From positions 86,313,488 through 86,377,487 of the forward strand of contig NC_082692.2 in the NCBI RefSeq assembly GCF_949987515.2: DNA of 64,000 nt, read 5' to 3'. The stretch's first letter is position 1; every line of letters starts with the position of its first letter. Positions 34,387-44,545 of this stretch are shown here, one piece after another. The stretch is from Delphinus delphis (Eukaryota; Chordata; Mammalia; Artiodactyla; Delphinidae). The notes under the pieces were generated by a model. That model was not told where the DNA came from. It searched no databases and saw only the letters and a list, made by a program, of their open reading frames with translations. A program made the position numbers and the translations under genes.

Positions 34387-34584
34387 CGGCTCGGGGAGGT
34401 GCTCGCTCTCTCGGTCTCGCTCTCTCGCTCGCTTCCCCCGGCTCCCTTCGGTGCCCCCCCCGGTCGCCTGCGTGCCGGAGTGTGTGCAAGGGAGGGGGAG
34501 GGCGTCGGGGGGGTGGGGGGAGGCCTTCCAGTCCCCGGGAGATCCGCGGAAGGAGGCGGAGGCTGCGAGGGGCTCCGTGAAGCC
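34387..34584 (+). other. PPP4R2: Probable PPP4R2 5' UTR (part), with G-quadruplex motif
   Basis: The segment before the PPP4R2 ATG is GC-rich and free of in-frame stops after TAG 34384-34386. It holds four G-tracts on the sense strand at 34494-34498, 34500-34502, 34507-34513 and 34515-34520, with loops of 1, 4 and 1 bases. This is a textbook intramolecular G-quadruplex motif ending 64 bases before the start codon. That it is transcribed is inferred from its position, not shown. Confidence 0.6.
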
Positions 34585-34618
34585 ATGGACGTCGAGAGGC
34601 TGCAGGAGGCGCTGAAAG
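34585..34618 (+). CDS. PPP4R2: PPP4R2 coding exon 1 (protein phosphatase 4 regulatory subunit 2)
   Basis: PPP4R2 is a regulatory subunit of the PP4 Ser/Thr phosphatase. It binds the PP4 catalytic subunit and, with a PPP4R3 subunit, forms the complex that acts at centrosomes and in DNA damage repair (gamma-H2AX and RPA2 dephosphorylation in the literature). The exon encodes MDVERLQEALK plus the first base of the next codon, then a GTGGGG donor at 34619. The ATG has a strong initiation context (G at -3, G at +4). It sits inside a CpG island, as expected for a housekeeping gene. An in-frame TAG at 34384-34386 closes the frame upstream; the 66 codons between it and the ATG are open but GC-rich and low in complexity, so the ATG at 34585 is the chosen start. 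Joining to 35635 restores the known N-terminal sequence without a phase break. Confidence 0.95.
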
Positions 34619-35141
34619 GTGGGGGTAGCTGCCCCCTCTCCCTTCCTTCTCACCCTCCGTGGTCCTATCTCCCTTCGGGGCAAGTGGTTCCGCGGGGCTG
34701 GGCCGGGCTGGGGGGGAGGGCGCGCTTCCCCGGCTCCCATCCCCCTCCCGCTTCCCCGGGGGCGGGGAGCCCCGTGGGCAGCTCCCTCCCGCCCTGCTCT
34801 GGGCTTTGTGTCGGCCGCCGGCGTCTGGGCTGGGGGAGGGGAGCCGGGAAGCTCTCGCGGGGGCCCCGGCCCCTCTCCCACTCCCGGGGCACGGGTCTTG
34901 GGCCCGCAGCGCCTTCCCAGGCTGGCTTCGTTCTCCATCAGGCCCCCGCACGCCGGGCCACGGCGGGGAGAAGAAAAGTGAAAGGTTTGGGGGGGGGGGA
35001 GAGGGGGCGGCAAAGCAACTTTCAAGTGTCTCAAGGAGCCTTTTTCAGGGCTTCTGAAGTCATCTTTCCACGCGCCCTCATTCTCAGGTGGTCGCCTTCC
35101 CGGCTCTGAATTGCTCGCCTTCCAAGCAACAGGCTTGAGAA

Positions 35142-35379
35142 CAGTGGTTCTCAAACTTGGGAGAGCATGATTTCAGCGTTCTGAGAATTAGGCTTTGATA
35201 CCCAGGATCATTGGGGGACGGCTACGAGAGGGAGCTGGTGTTTTCTTAAAACGCAGATTTATGAACTTCACGTAAATAAACAGTCTGTGGGGTCGGGATC
35301 TGGGGTTTTTGTATTTTAGCCGGTCTCTGAGATGAATGTGGTCCTGGTGTTCCCCCGCACCACAGTTTGAGAAGCACTG
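35142..35379 (+). mobile_element. MER5-like hAT MITE in PPP4R2 intron 1
   Basis: Ends CAGTGGTTCTCAAAC and GTTTGAGAAGCACTG are inverted repeats typical of Charlie elements. The interior is diverged ('gaattaggctttgataccca'). No clear TSD. It fills the middle of the 1016-base intron 1. Confidence 0.75.
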
Positions 35380-35634
35380 CGTTAGGGCTGGTTTGTGGCG
35401 AAGTTGAGTGCCCCCTTTAGGAGGGCTCTCGTTACCTGTGAAGAGTGACATTTGAAATTGGAGAGTAAGAGGTGGATATTTCGTTGAGAGGCTTTTTTAA
35501 ATTAAAAAAAATTTTTTTTTAATTGCTGCTTAATATGAGGAAGGAGTGAGAGGAAAGTTTGTTGTTAGAAGGCATTGGAAATGGTTGGTGGACTTTTAGA
35601 AATACTAATAACTTTTCTTTCTTCCCTTATCTAG

Positions 35635-35716
35635 ATTTTGAGAAGAGGGGGAAAAAGGAAGTTTGTCCGGTCCTGGATCAGTTTCTTTGTCATGTAGCCA
35701 AGACTGGAGAAACAAT
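35635..35716 (+). CDS. PPP4R2: PPP4R2 coding exon 2
   Basis: The 82-base exon lies between a TTATCTAG acceptor (ending 35634) and a GTGAGT donor (35717). With the last base of exon 1 it reads [20 protein letters not shown] then VAKTGET, and ends with the first two bases of a Met codon (AT, with G expected from exon 3). This is the conserved N-terminal region of PPP4R2, the part of the protein family that associates with the PP4 catalytic subunit. Only about 38 of roughly 417 residues of the protein are encoded in this window. Exon 3 (expected to resume with I-Q-W-S-Q-F) was looked for by eye and not seen before 64000, so intron 2 is at least 28 kb. Intron 1 is only 1016 bases and lies partly in the CpG island. 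Confidence 0.95.
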
Positions 35717-37056
35717 GTGAGTTGAAAACATGTAATCGTTGTTATAGATCTGTGTATCCTTCAGAATTGCTCAGGAAAGGGACAGAAGTGTATTTCAGAA
35801 GCAGTGAATACTCCATCTGTCTAAACTGCACAAGCTCCAGTAATTTAAAGGATTTACTAAGTGTATATGCTTTATTTACTTCATATGTGCTCTGTAACGA
35901 ATTTTAGAGCTTTGTTAAGATTTTTTTTATGCTTTTGCGCATTTAGAATGTGTTAGTCTAGAAGAGCCAGAGAAAAAGAAGAATGCATATTCCATTATGG
36001 CTGTTTTTGGCCATAACAAACAGGCTTATTTCCCAAATTCTGTGGCTTTGATTCTGTTTCAGATTCTTTTATTGGTGGTATTTTCTCCTATTGTCCTGTA
36101 TCCAACCTTTTGTTGTCATATTTATGTATGTGGGTGCTTGAAGTGTCACTTATATTTATTCTCTTGAGCACTCTGGGTGATTATCTGACAAATTCCAGAT
36201 GCTAATCTTGACTGTCCTGTAAACTTTCTAGGATAGCTAACTTGTTAACATACGCTCAGCATTTTATTAGGCTTGTTTGCAAATGCTGTGAATCTGAAAC
36301 TTATACTATGAAGTTAGCACTGTTTTCAGAGGAACATTTCAGTTCATTGTTGTGTGTGTAGTTGTTTAGGAGTTGTTTTCACACTCAGGCTAACTTTATT
36401 TGTAGAGAGCAGTGCAGATTTGGTACCTTGTAGCCTTTGTGTAGGAGGCAGTGAACAGGAAGGGGAGAGGTTTTTTTGGGGGGTAGTTTTAAAAAATGGG
36501 CTTTCTTTTGGCTCCTCTACTTAATGTCTAGTTTTAAAATTCTTTTTGAGGCCTAATAAAAGAGTGTAAGCTTCAGCAAATGATGTATACTTTCTTTGGC
36601 TTTATTAGCAAATGTTCATTTCTCACAAGATTTGCTTATGGTTGCAGCGTAGCCTTCTAATAACTGGCCTGATTTTAGAAAGGGGAAAAAAAAAACCCTC
36701 TTTAATGGTCTTGCAGACGAGCTGGAACTCCCTGGTGCTTATTAAAATTACCAGTCACCTTAGGAATGTGACTGTGATGTGTTCAATCTTAAATTTCTAT
36801 TTAGTGCTTTTAAAAAATAGAACCCTTCAGGAAAGAAAGGTAATTTTTGCCTTTGAATTATAGTCTCCTAGAACATCTTGATTTTAAAAACTTGATGCAG
36901 AATAATTTGTATTTATATTGATTGGTAGTTGTTCCGAACTAATACCTCTCTACAGTATCAAGAGGAAAAGCATTTTACTTCATAGTTTTGATAAACAAGA
37001 TTATTTGGAGTTAAATACTTAACGCCTCTTACCAGGTGTGTACAGACTGCCATCCC

Positions 37057-37263
37057 TTTTTTTTGGTGTGTGCGGTACGCAGGCCTCTCACTGCTGTGGC
37101 CTCTCCCATCGCGGAGCACAGGCTCCGGACGCGCAGGCTCAGCGGCCATGGCTCACGGGCCCAGCCGCTCCGCAGCATGTGGGATCTTCCCGGACCGGGG
37201 CACGAACCCGCGTCCCCTGCATCGGCAGGCAGACTCTAAAGCACTGTGCCACCAGGGAAGCCC
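37057..37263 (-). mobile_element. CHR-type SINE, antisense
   Basis: Short T-run with GGTGTG, then GCGGTACGCAGGCC... to CACCAGGGAAGCCCC. TSD CTGCCATCCC at 37047-37056 and CTGCCGTCCC at 37264-37273 (9 of 10). Confidence 0.92.
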
Positions 37264-37663
37264 CTGCCGTCCCGTTTTGATAAAATACTTTGGCTGTAAA
37301 TGTATAAACAGTTGAAAGTTTCTACAAGAAAGCTCTTTAATATCCTGTTTGACTGGATCACTAAGTGGCTAGGGAAATTCAACCTGATTTTTCTGGACAA
37401 TTATTTGTCCTGAGAGAGGACTTAAAAAGGTCATCAGTTGTCCCATCCCTGTCCACCCCTCCAACCCCCCCAAATCTTTAGGTCTTTGTACATTTACTGA
37501 GAGTATTTTGTATTAAAGTGATTGGTGGTGTTAGATTCTTTATGGAGTTTGGAAAATATTTTTTAATTTATGATTCAAACAGCTGGTGTTTTTACATTTA
37601 GCTTTATTTAGTCTTTTTTGGTTTTTTGTTTTTTTAAATCAATATGGGCATTCCGTAACTTTT

Positions 37664-37837
37664 TTTTTTTTTTGCGGTACGCGGGCCTCTCACGGTTGTG
37701 GCCTCCCCTTGCGGAGCACAGGCTCCGGACGCGCAGGCTCAGCGGCCATGGCTCACGGGCCCAGCTGCTCCGCGGCATGAACCCGTGTCCCCTGCATTGG
37801 CAAGCAGACTCTCAACCACTGCGCCGCCAGGGAAGCC
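37664..37837 (-). mobile_element. CHR-type SINE, antisense, with deletion across the B box
   Basis: Same unit as its neighbours, but about 27 bases (the GTGGGATCTTCCCGGACCGG part) are missing, so GCGGCATG joins directly to AACCCGTG. Imperfect TSD: CATTCCGTAACTT (37649-37661) and CATGCCTTAACTT (37838-37850). Confidence 0.9.
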
Positions 37838-38094
37838 CATGCCTTAACTTTTGATACTGAAATTTGCAGTTTCTGTCATCATTTATGGCTAAACTGAGCT
37901 TTGTCTAACTTCTAAGACTGTAAATACGAGAATGAAAATCTAAAAGGTAGCAGTTCAGATCTCTTTGATGTTTTAGGATGGATGAGTTTCTTAAGGTAAG
38001 AATTCCTGGATTTTTTTCCTCATTTCTGTTTTTAGAAAATAGCTTTACTTAATAATGCTTATTTTAAAAAACTTCAATTATTGATAACAGTAAG

Positions 38095-39400
38095 TTTAGT
38101 TTACTAAAAATATATAGTTTGGTAAATTTTGACATCTACACTCATGAAACTAACACCACACCCCAGATGGAGAATATATCCATTACTCGCAGAAGTTTCC
38201 TCGTTCCCTTTGTAATCTCCCCTCCCTGTGTGTGCTCTCCTCCCCTCAGGCAACTAAAGATCTGCTTTTTGTCACTGTAGATTAGTTAGCATGTTCTGGA
38301 ATTTTATGTAAATGGAATCATACAGTATATTCTTTGTCTGCCTTTTTTTACTCCTCATAATTTGAGATTGATCCACGTTGTTCAGAAATCAACAATTCAT
38401 TCCTTTTTATTTCTGAGTTGTATTCATTACATGGATACCCTACAGTTCTTGCTTCATTCACTGGTTGATGGGCATTTGGGTTATTTCCAGTTTTTTTTAA
38501 AAAATTTATTTATTTATTTTTGGTTGCATTGGGTCTTCATTGCTGCGCACAGGCATTCTCTAGTTGCGGTGACTTCATTGAGGTGCACAGACTTCTCATC
38601 ACAGCGGCTTCTCTTGTTGCGGGGCATGGTCTCTAGGCGTGGGCTTCAGTAGTTGTGGCTCGTGGGCTCTAAGAGCGCAGGCTCAGTAGTTGTGGCGCAT
38701 GGGCTTAGTTGCTCCACAGTATGTGGCATCTTCCCGGACCAGGGCTCCAACGTGTGTCCCGTGCATTGGCAGGTGGATTCTTAACCACTGTGCCACCCTG
38801 GAAGCCCCCGTTTTTTCTTTATTAAATAAAGCTACCGTGAACGTTTGTGTATGTGTCTTTGTATGCATTCTTTTTTTCTTGGGTAAAAATACATCCAGGA
38901 GTGGAATGGTTGGATCATATGGTACATGTATGTTTAACTTTAGAAACTACTGAACAGTTTTCTTGAGTGATTGTGCCAATTTGCTTTTCCACCAGTATCA
39001 TGGGAGTTGAGATCAGTTTCTCCATATCCTTTCCAACACAGTACGGTCGATCTTTCTCACATTAGATATTCTAATAGGTGCCTATTGTATAGTGGTTTTA
39101 ATTCGTATTTGCCTAATGACTAATGATGTTGAGCATCTTTTCATCTATTTGTTTGCTGTTTGTATATCTCCTTTAGTAAATTGATTCTTCGCATTTTTGC
39201 CCATGTTAAAATGGGGTTTGTTTGATTTGTTATTGGGTTTTGAGAGTTCCTTATATGTTATGGATACAAATTCTTTATTAATGTGGTTTACAAATACTTG
39301 CTACCACTGTGTGGCTTGTCGTTTTATTCTCTTAACAGTGTCTTTTAAAGTGAAATTTTAAATTTAATTCCATTTTGATTTTTCAAAATTTCCTCTTTTG
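38095..39400 (-). mobile_element. Old L1 (L1M-type) 3' region, antisense, split by a SINE
   Basis: 'taaattttgacatctacact', 'ttttatgtaaatggaatcat', then beyond the SINE 'ggagtggaatggttggatca', 'actaatgatgttgagcatct' and 'gagttccttatatgttatgg' follow antisense L1M text. No open frame of useful length. Confidence 0.85.
38500..38806 (-). mobile_element. CHR-type SINE, antisense, older long form
   Basis: ATTTATTTATTTTTGG tail, long body, ends CCACCCTGGAAGCCCC. TSD unclear. Inserted in the L1M. Confidence 0.88.
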
Positions 39401-40380
39401 AAGGATTCTTACTGCATTGTGTGTTGTGATCATTTGTTCTTGTGTGCTTTTTAGTTTAGTCTTTATTTCCTGAAGTAATTCTTTTCTCATTCTTTGCTGT
39501 ATTCTATTGCTTCATTTTCTGAGTTTCTCTAATTCTGACTTGTATCATTTTTCTCAATATGTTTAGCTCATTTTGAAAATAGTATAAGGTTGTGATCTGT
39601 TTCTGAGCAAGTCTTTCTAGCTTCCCTTTGCTGTCTTGAGGGATGTTATTTTGCTCCTTATTCTCCTTTTTTCTTACAACAATTTCATATTAGATTTGAC
39701 CTTGATATTTTTCTGTTTTGCATTTTTATGTGAAAATAGTTTTTCTGCACTTTGAGGAGGAGGCATGGTTCAGAGTAGCTGTCCTTAACTTCACAGAGTT
39801 TGCTCATTATTTTTGTGAAGTATTAGAATATGGAGTGTTCTTTCTGAAATTTCTAGGCTCTGTTCTATCAATACTTTTATTTGGACCTTGTCTTTCCTTC
39901 ATCTCTCTTGTCTCTTTCTCTTGTCTTTGGGGTCTCCTCTGGATGGGAGGTCTGGTGGGTCACTTTCAAGAGCTCATGAAGCAAGACTTTGTCCCTTTCA
40001 GCCCTTACTGGAGGTCCTTTCTCTTCACTTATTACTGTGAGTGGGCAAAACCTATCTCAGTTTCAGCTACTGTTCTCGCATTGACCTGCCATGATTTCTT
40101 GTGAACACCTGTTGGCAATTTTGTGGTTCTCCTGTTTGTAGGCCCTTCCGGTTCACTACGACTTCTGTTTTCTCTTGTACAGATTCTGATAATGATACTG
40201 GTCATGTGACCATAAGTTTTTCCTCATTAACTTACATTTTGGGGTTTGTGAGGTAACCTTGTCAGGGAGTTTTGTTGTAAATGTTTTTGCTTATTGGTTT
40301 TGGGTTTGCTGTTAGTTACGTTTGACATAAGAGGTTTTGGAGAGATGAAAAATTGTAGCACCTCTGCCATCCTCTCAGAG
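39400..40380. other. T-rich intronic stretch, probable old LINE, unresolved
   Basis: The text has the T-rich style of antisense LINE sequence ('gcttcattttctgagtttct', 'gagggatgttattttgctcc') and may continue the L1M to its left. The 128-codon ORF at 39718-40104 has no recognisable domain. Confidence 0.4.
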
Positions 40381-40405
40381 TTACACTATTTAGGAGAACT
40401 TTTTC

Positions 40406-40691
40406 TTTTTTTTTTTTAATTTATTTTTGGCTGCATTGGGTCTTCATTGCTGCATGCAGGCTTTCTCTAGTTGTGGCGAGCAGGGCTACTCTTTGTTGTG
40501 GTGCGCAGGCTTCTCATTGCAGTGGCTTCTCTTGCTGTGGAGCACAGGCTCTAGGCGCGTGGGCTTCAGTAGTTGTGGCGCACCGGCTTAGTTGCTCTGT
40601 GACATGTGGGATCTTCCCCGACCAGGGCTCGAATCCGTGTCCCGTGCATTGGCAGGCAGACTGTTAACCACTGCGCCACCAGGGAAGTCCC
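40406..40691 (-). mobile_element. CHR-type SINE, antisense, long form
   Basis: T-run, AATTTATTTTTGGCTGC, long body, ends CCACCAGGGAAGTCCC. TSD TAGGAGAACTTTTT at 40391-40404 and TAAGAGAACTTTTT at 40692-40705 (13 of 14). Confidence 0.92.
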
Positions 40692-40705
40692 TAAGAGAAC
40701 TTTTT

Positions 40706-40865
40706 AAGTCAGTCCCTGTTAAGTTAGTTTCCTCATCTATAAAAGGGAATAGTAATAGTACCTCATAGCATGAGTACATAATACACGGAAATACACTGCT
40801 TCATAAACAGTGTTAACATTATTTATTTACTCAATAAATAGTAGTTGTTATCGTGTTGATAATGC
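40706..40865 (+). repeat. MIR SINE fragment, sense
   Basis: 'gttagtttcctcatctataa', 'aatagtaatagtacctcata' and 'ttactcaataaatagtagtt' match the 3' half of MIR. The CHR SINE may have inserted into it. Confidence 0.75.
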
Positions 40866-42079
40866 TTATATTGAGTCTACTTTTTTTCCCTCCCTGCAGT
40901 TTCAAACTCTTTGTGTTCAGCAATTTTGAAATACTACTAAGAAAATAAAAGTTACTTAAAAAGTAGTAGTAATCAACAACTGAGATCTGCATTATTATAA
41001 ATAAAATCTCCTTAAGTCCATGTGACTGTTAGATCCTTCTTCTGTGGCTTTCTTTAGGGAGGGAATTTTGTTTTGTCTAACATAGTATCAAACGCTTGAA
41101 CATTATTTCTAAAATGTCAGTTTCACATACTACCTTTGGGATTTTTTGCCACATCCTTGTAGCATCTGTACAATTATTTACTGAATGTTCTTTCTGAGGT
41201 CAGCTTACTTTTCTTCAGATTTTTTTAAGATGGAAGAATACTACAGATAGAGATTAAGCCCTCATTTGACCCCTCCCCAGAAGTATAATCAACATGTTAA
41301 TTTCTTCCTCTTAGTCTTGTGAGAAGTAAGGAGGTCTGAAACCAGTGGTTTGTTGCATTAGTTATATTTTTCTGTCATTTTAAAATCTGTAAATACTAAA
41401 ATATTAATTAATATGAATTACCCATGTGCCACCTAAATTCCTATCATGTACCATTATCACAGTGGTACACAGGAAGCACAGTAGATTTTCAGTAGGTATT
41501 AGTTAAATGTTGCCCTTTTGCATCTAAATATTTTAGTAACTGCAGTGATTAAATAGGAACATGAAGAAAATTGTAGTTTTCATTTGTTTCATCACATCAA
41601 ACCTGTAAATCTGATGTGTCATATACGCTGTACAAAATCTACTGCGTGATGCACTGGAAGCTAGATGTGTCAACACAGTTTTCTGACTGGAATTAACTTC
41701 AAATCGTCAATCTTTCTGGTGTGCAGTTGAGTTCATATTTTCCATGTTCAGTCCAGTTTTTATTAGTAGTTGGCTAGTCCTCTAATTTCATGAGAATTAG
41801 CGTGTGGTAACGTCATTCTGGGAAGGAGCATGGCTTGATTCTGAAATTAGCTTGTCAGAATTAGCTGTGTGAATTAGGGCAAATAATTTGTGAGCTTGTT
41901 TCCTCACTTCAGAGATGGGGTTTATACCATGAGGTTGCCTCAGCTTGTGTGAGGACTTGAATAAATGAAAATATGTAGCTATAGATACTAAAATTTGGGA
42001 GAGGGTAAAAGTTAGAATTGTCTGTGCGTTGGGCATAAATAGAGTGCACTTGGCTCATGAAACAAGTGTGAGGTACTTA

Positions 42080-42315
42080 ATCTTGTGGAAAGAGCTCTGG
42101 TTGGAGAGTCACGAGAGCACAAGACAGACCTGGGTTTGAATTCCCAGCTCTACCACTTAGTTACTCTGTCACCAAGGCCAACTTCTCTGTGCCTTAATTT
42201 CCTTATCGTAAGATATGGGAAATAAAGTAAATCCATCTCAAGGGATGTTATGGGAATTCACTGAGTTCTTACTTTATGAGTGCTTAACGCTGTGACTAGT
42301 GCATAGTGACAACTC
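42080..42315 (+). repeat. MIR SINE, sense, nearly full length
   Basis: 'agacctgggtttgaattccc', 'agctctaccacttagttact', 'tctgtgccttaatttcctta' in MIR order. Confidence 0.9.
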
Positions 42316-44299
42316 CCTCCTCCCCATAGCTACTATTTTAGTCTCCAGTAAGTCACTTAAATTACTGTGGGCCACACTTCCCTCAGGTACTGAATGAGGA
42401 GCTTAAAAAGATGATTTCCAAGTTTCCTTCCATTTCAGAAGCCTGTGGGAGTCTGTGTTGTGGCAGTAGTTACCAGGGGTGGTATTGCAGTAACAGTGGT
42501 AAAGGGTGGGGCACAGGCACAGTGGTTGTCATTAAATGTCTGCTGAAGGTGAAGATGTTATCTCTTGGGAGTTTGTTACATAGGTTAGTGGTTTGGAGAC
42601 AGTAAAAAAATTGAGAATCACTTGGATGAGAGAGACCAGTCAGTGTTACCACTAACTCATGAGAGCCACAGAGCGGTTCCCAGAGTGTGTGTTTTAGTGT
42701 TACCTACATGTGTGCCTTTTTATCTATATCCAGAGAGCCTCTTTGTGTCTGCCAATAAATTGGAGTTCATAAAGCTTATGGACTATCACTGGAAGCCTGT
42801 CACCAACTTCATGTGGCTTCAGAACATCTTATTAGTAAGAAGATGAGGAATTTATGGTCCAGATTTACAGTCGTTTCCCTCTGTTCTGTGGACTGTAGGT
42901 CTTTTACCTTTCTGATATGGGAGTTTATTATTGGGGGGCTGGGGGGGTGAGTGAGTGTGTGTGTATGTTTGTGTCTGTCTACCTAAATCAGTATGATAGC
43001 AAAAAAACTTAAATCACTTACTAAAACAGAGTATAGACAGTTGAAGGGGAGAACGTTGACTGTTATTTCATTTAATACATATGCCTCTGAAAGCATTGTA
43101 CTTTAAAATACCTGATGAATGTGAGAAATGTGTTTTAGATCTTCATTTTTGCTAGGCCTTCATATGTGTTCAGTTGCTCATCTTTGTTCTCTCTGGTTTC
43201 ACCCACAGCGATCCTTTTCGTGTATCAGGCTGCCTGGGTTTGGCACTCCTTGTAACCACCCTCCAAACTCCATTCCTACCAAAATAGATTGAATATTATT
43301 GAGAACGTACACCATTGACTGTAAAGTGTATAAGAGCTAATTTAAGTCTCAATAAAAATGTAAAATAATAGTAATAGTGACCCATTGCTTTTAAAAAATG
43401 TGCCATATATGTGGTAGTTCAAGTAGAGCTTTTTTGTTACCACTTACCAGTTTGACTTTGTTGGGGGGGGGGCGAGGGAGATAGCTTTATTGTAGTGAAG
43501 ACACACTTGGAGCTGTGTATGTCAAGGTATCTCTTGTCTCTCTGCTTATAATCTGCTTGACTCTAGGTTAGCAGGCTGTCCTGGTTAAAATTCTAGTTTC
43601 ATTGTAACCTACTTGAATGACCATGATGGAACAAGTTAGTCACCTACGCCCTCTTTTCCTCTGTTCCCCAGCTGAAAATATGAATAACAACACTTAGGTT
43701 GCAGAGTTTTTGTGAAATAGCAGGCATTCAACAAATCTTAGATGCCTTGTTTATATACTGTGATGTAAAACATAAAAATTCATAGTAAAAATAACACGTA
43801 TTTGATACCAGTGTTGATACTTAAAAGTTTTTGCAGCTTACTGAAATGAAATCCTAAGAATGAAAACATACTGACGAGTAACAGTGATCTGTTTTCAGGT
43901 CCAAGACTTCCCTAATCTCATCAAGTTTCTTTATACTTGTGACTGAGCTAGCTGTTCCTTTTACTTGCCAAAACTTTACTTCAGCTATTATCGTTTCCTT
44001 CTTTCCTGTAGCCAGGTCTGACTTAGATGTGCGTACCTGTACTTGTGCATACCTGTACTTGTACTATCTCCCTATGATTTGTCTGGGCTCCCTTCAGGGG
44101 GTGGAGCCTCTTGAGTATTTTGACTCTTTAAATCTTATTCTCCTAATGTTATTTTTTGTAGTATGTGGTGCTTGTGAGTACTCCTACCTAGTTAGAGTCT
44201 TTGATTGATTTTAAAGTGGTGAATCAGAAATCTTTAAGGGACTAGGATTTTCACATAAGAACTTCTGTTTTGGGTTATCAGGTTTTTTTCTTCCTAAAA

Positions 44300-44545
44300 G
44301 GCAAACTTTTAATGAACATTTCTTTTGTGCCAGAAACTATCAGATGTTTCATATGCCTACCCTAATTTAATCTTCACTAGTACTCTTTGAAGTAGGTGTC
44401 TCCTTTTTAAAAATAAGGATACTGAGGCTTGCAGAACTTAAATAATTTTGATTGTGCAGCTGGTGAGTGACAGAATTGGGATTTAAACTCAGCCATTCTG
44501 ACTTCAGATTCTCCCATAACCAGTACTTTATACCACTTCTCACTT
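44300..44545 (-). repeat. MIR SINE, antisense
   Basis: 'tgaacatttcttttgtgcca', 'gtactctttgaagtaggtgt', 'gacagaattgggatttaaac' in antisense MIR order. Confidence 0.85.

Larger units (their letters stand above)
34170..35060 (+). promoter_or_regulatory. PPP4R2: CpG island and promoter region of PPP4R2
   Basis: A block of about 0.9 kb with very high G+C and dense CpG begins abruptly after MIR relics, surrounds the PPP4R2 first exon and fades in intron 1. No TATA box is evident near the likely start. A CRE/E-box-like TGACGTG lies at 34350-34356 and a YY1-type CGCCATGTTGG at about 34362-34372. A pyrimidine-rich CTCTC stretch (about 34400-34435) could be 5' UTR or an initiator region. The exact transcription start cannot be fixed from sequence alone. 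Confidence 0.85.

Noticed and set aside
34163..35154. Long overlapping ORFs (up to 309 codons) on both strands of the CpG island
   Set aside because: They are open because the DNA is GC-rich and poor in stops; the products are low-complexity Pro/Arg/Gly text, overlap in several frames and match no known family.
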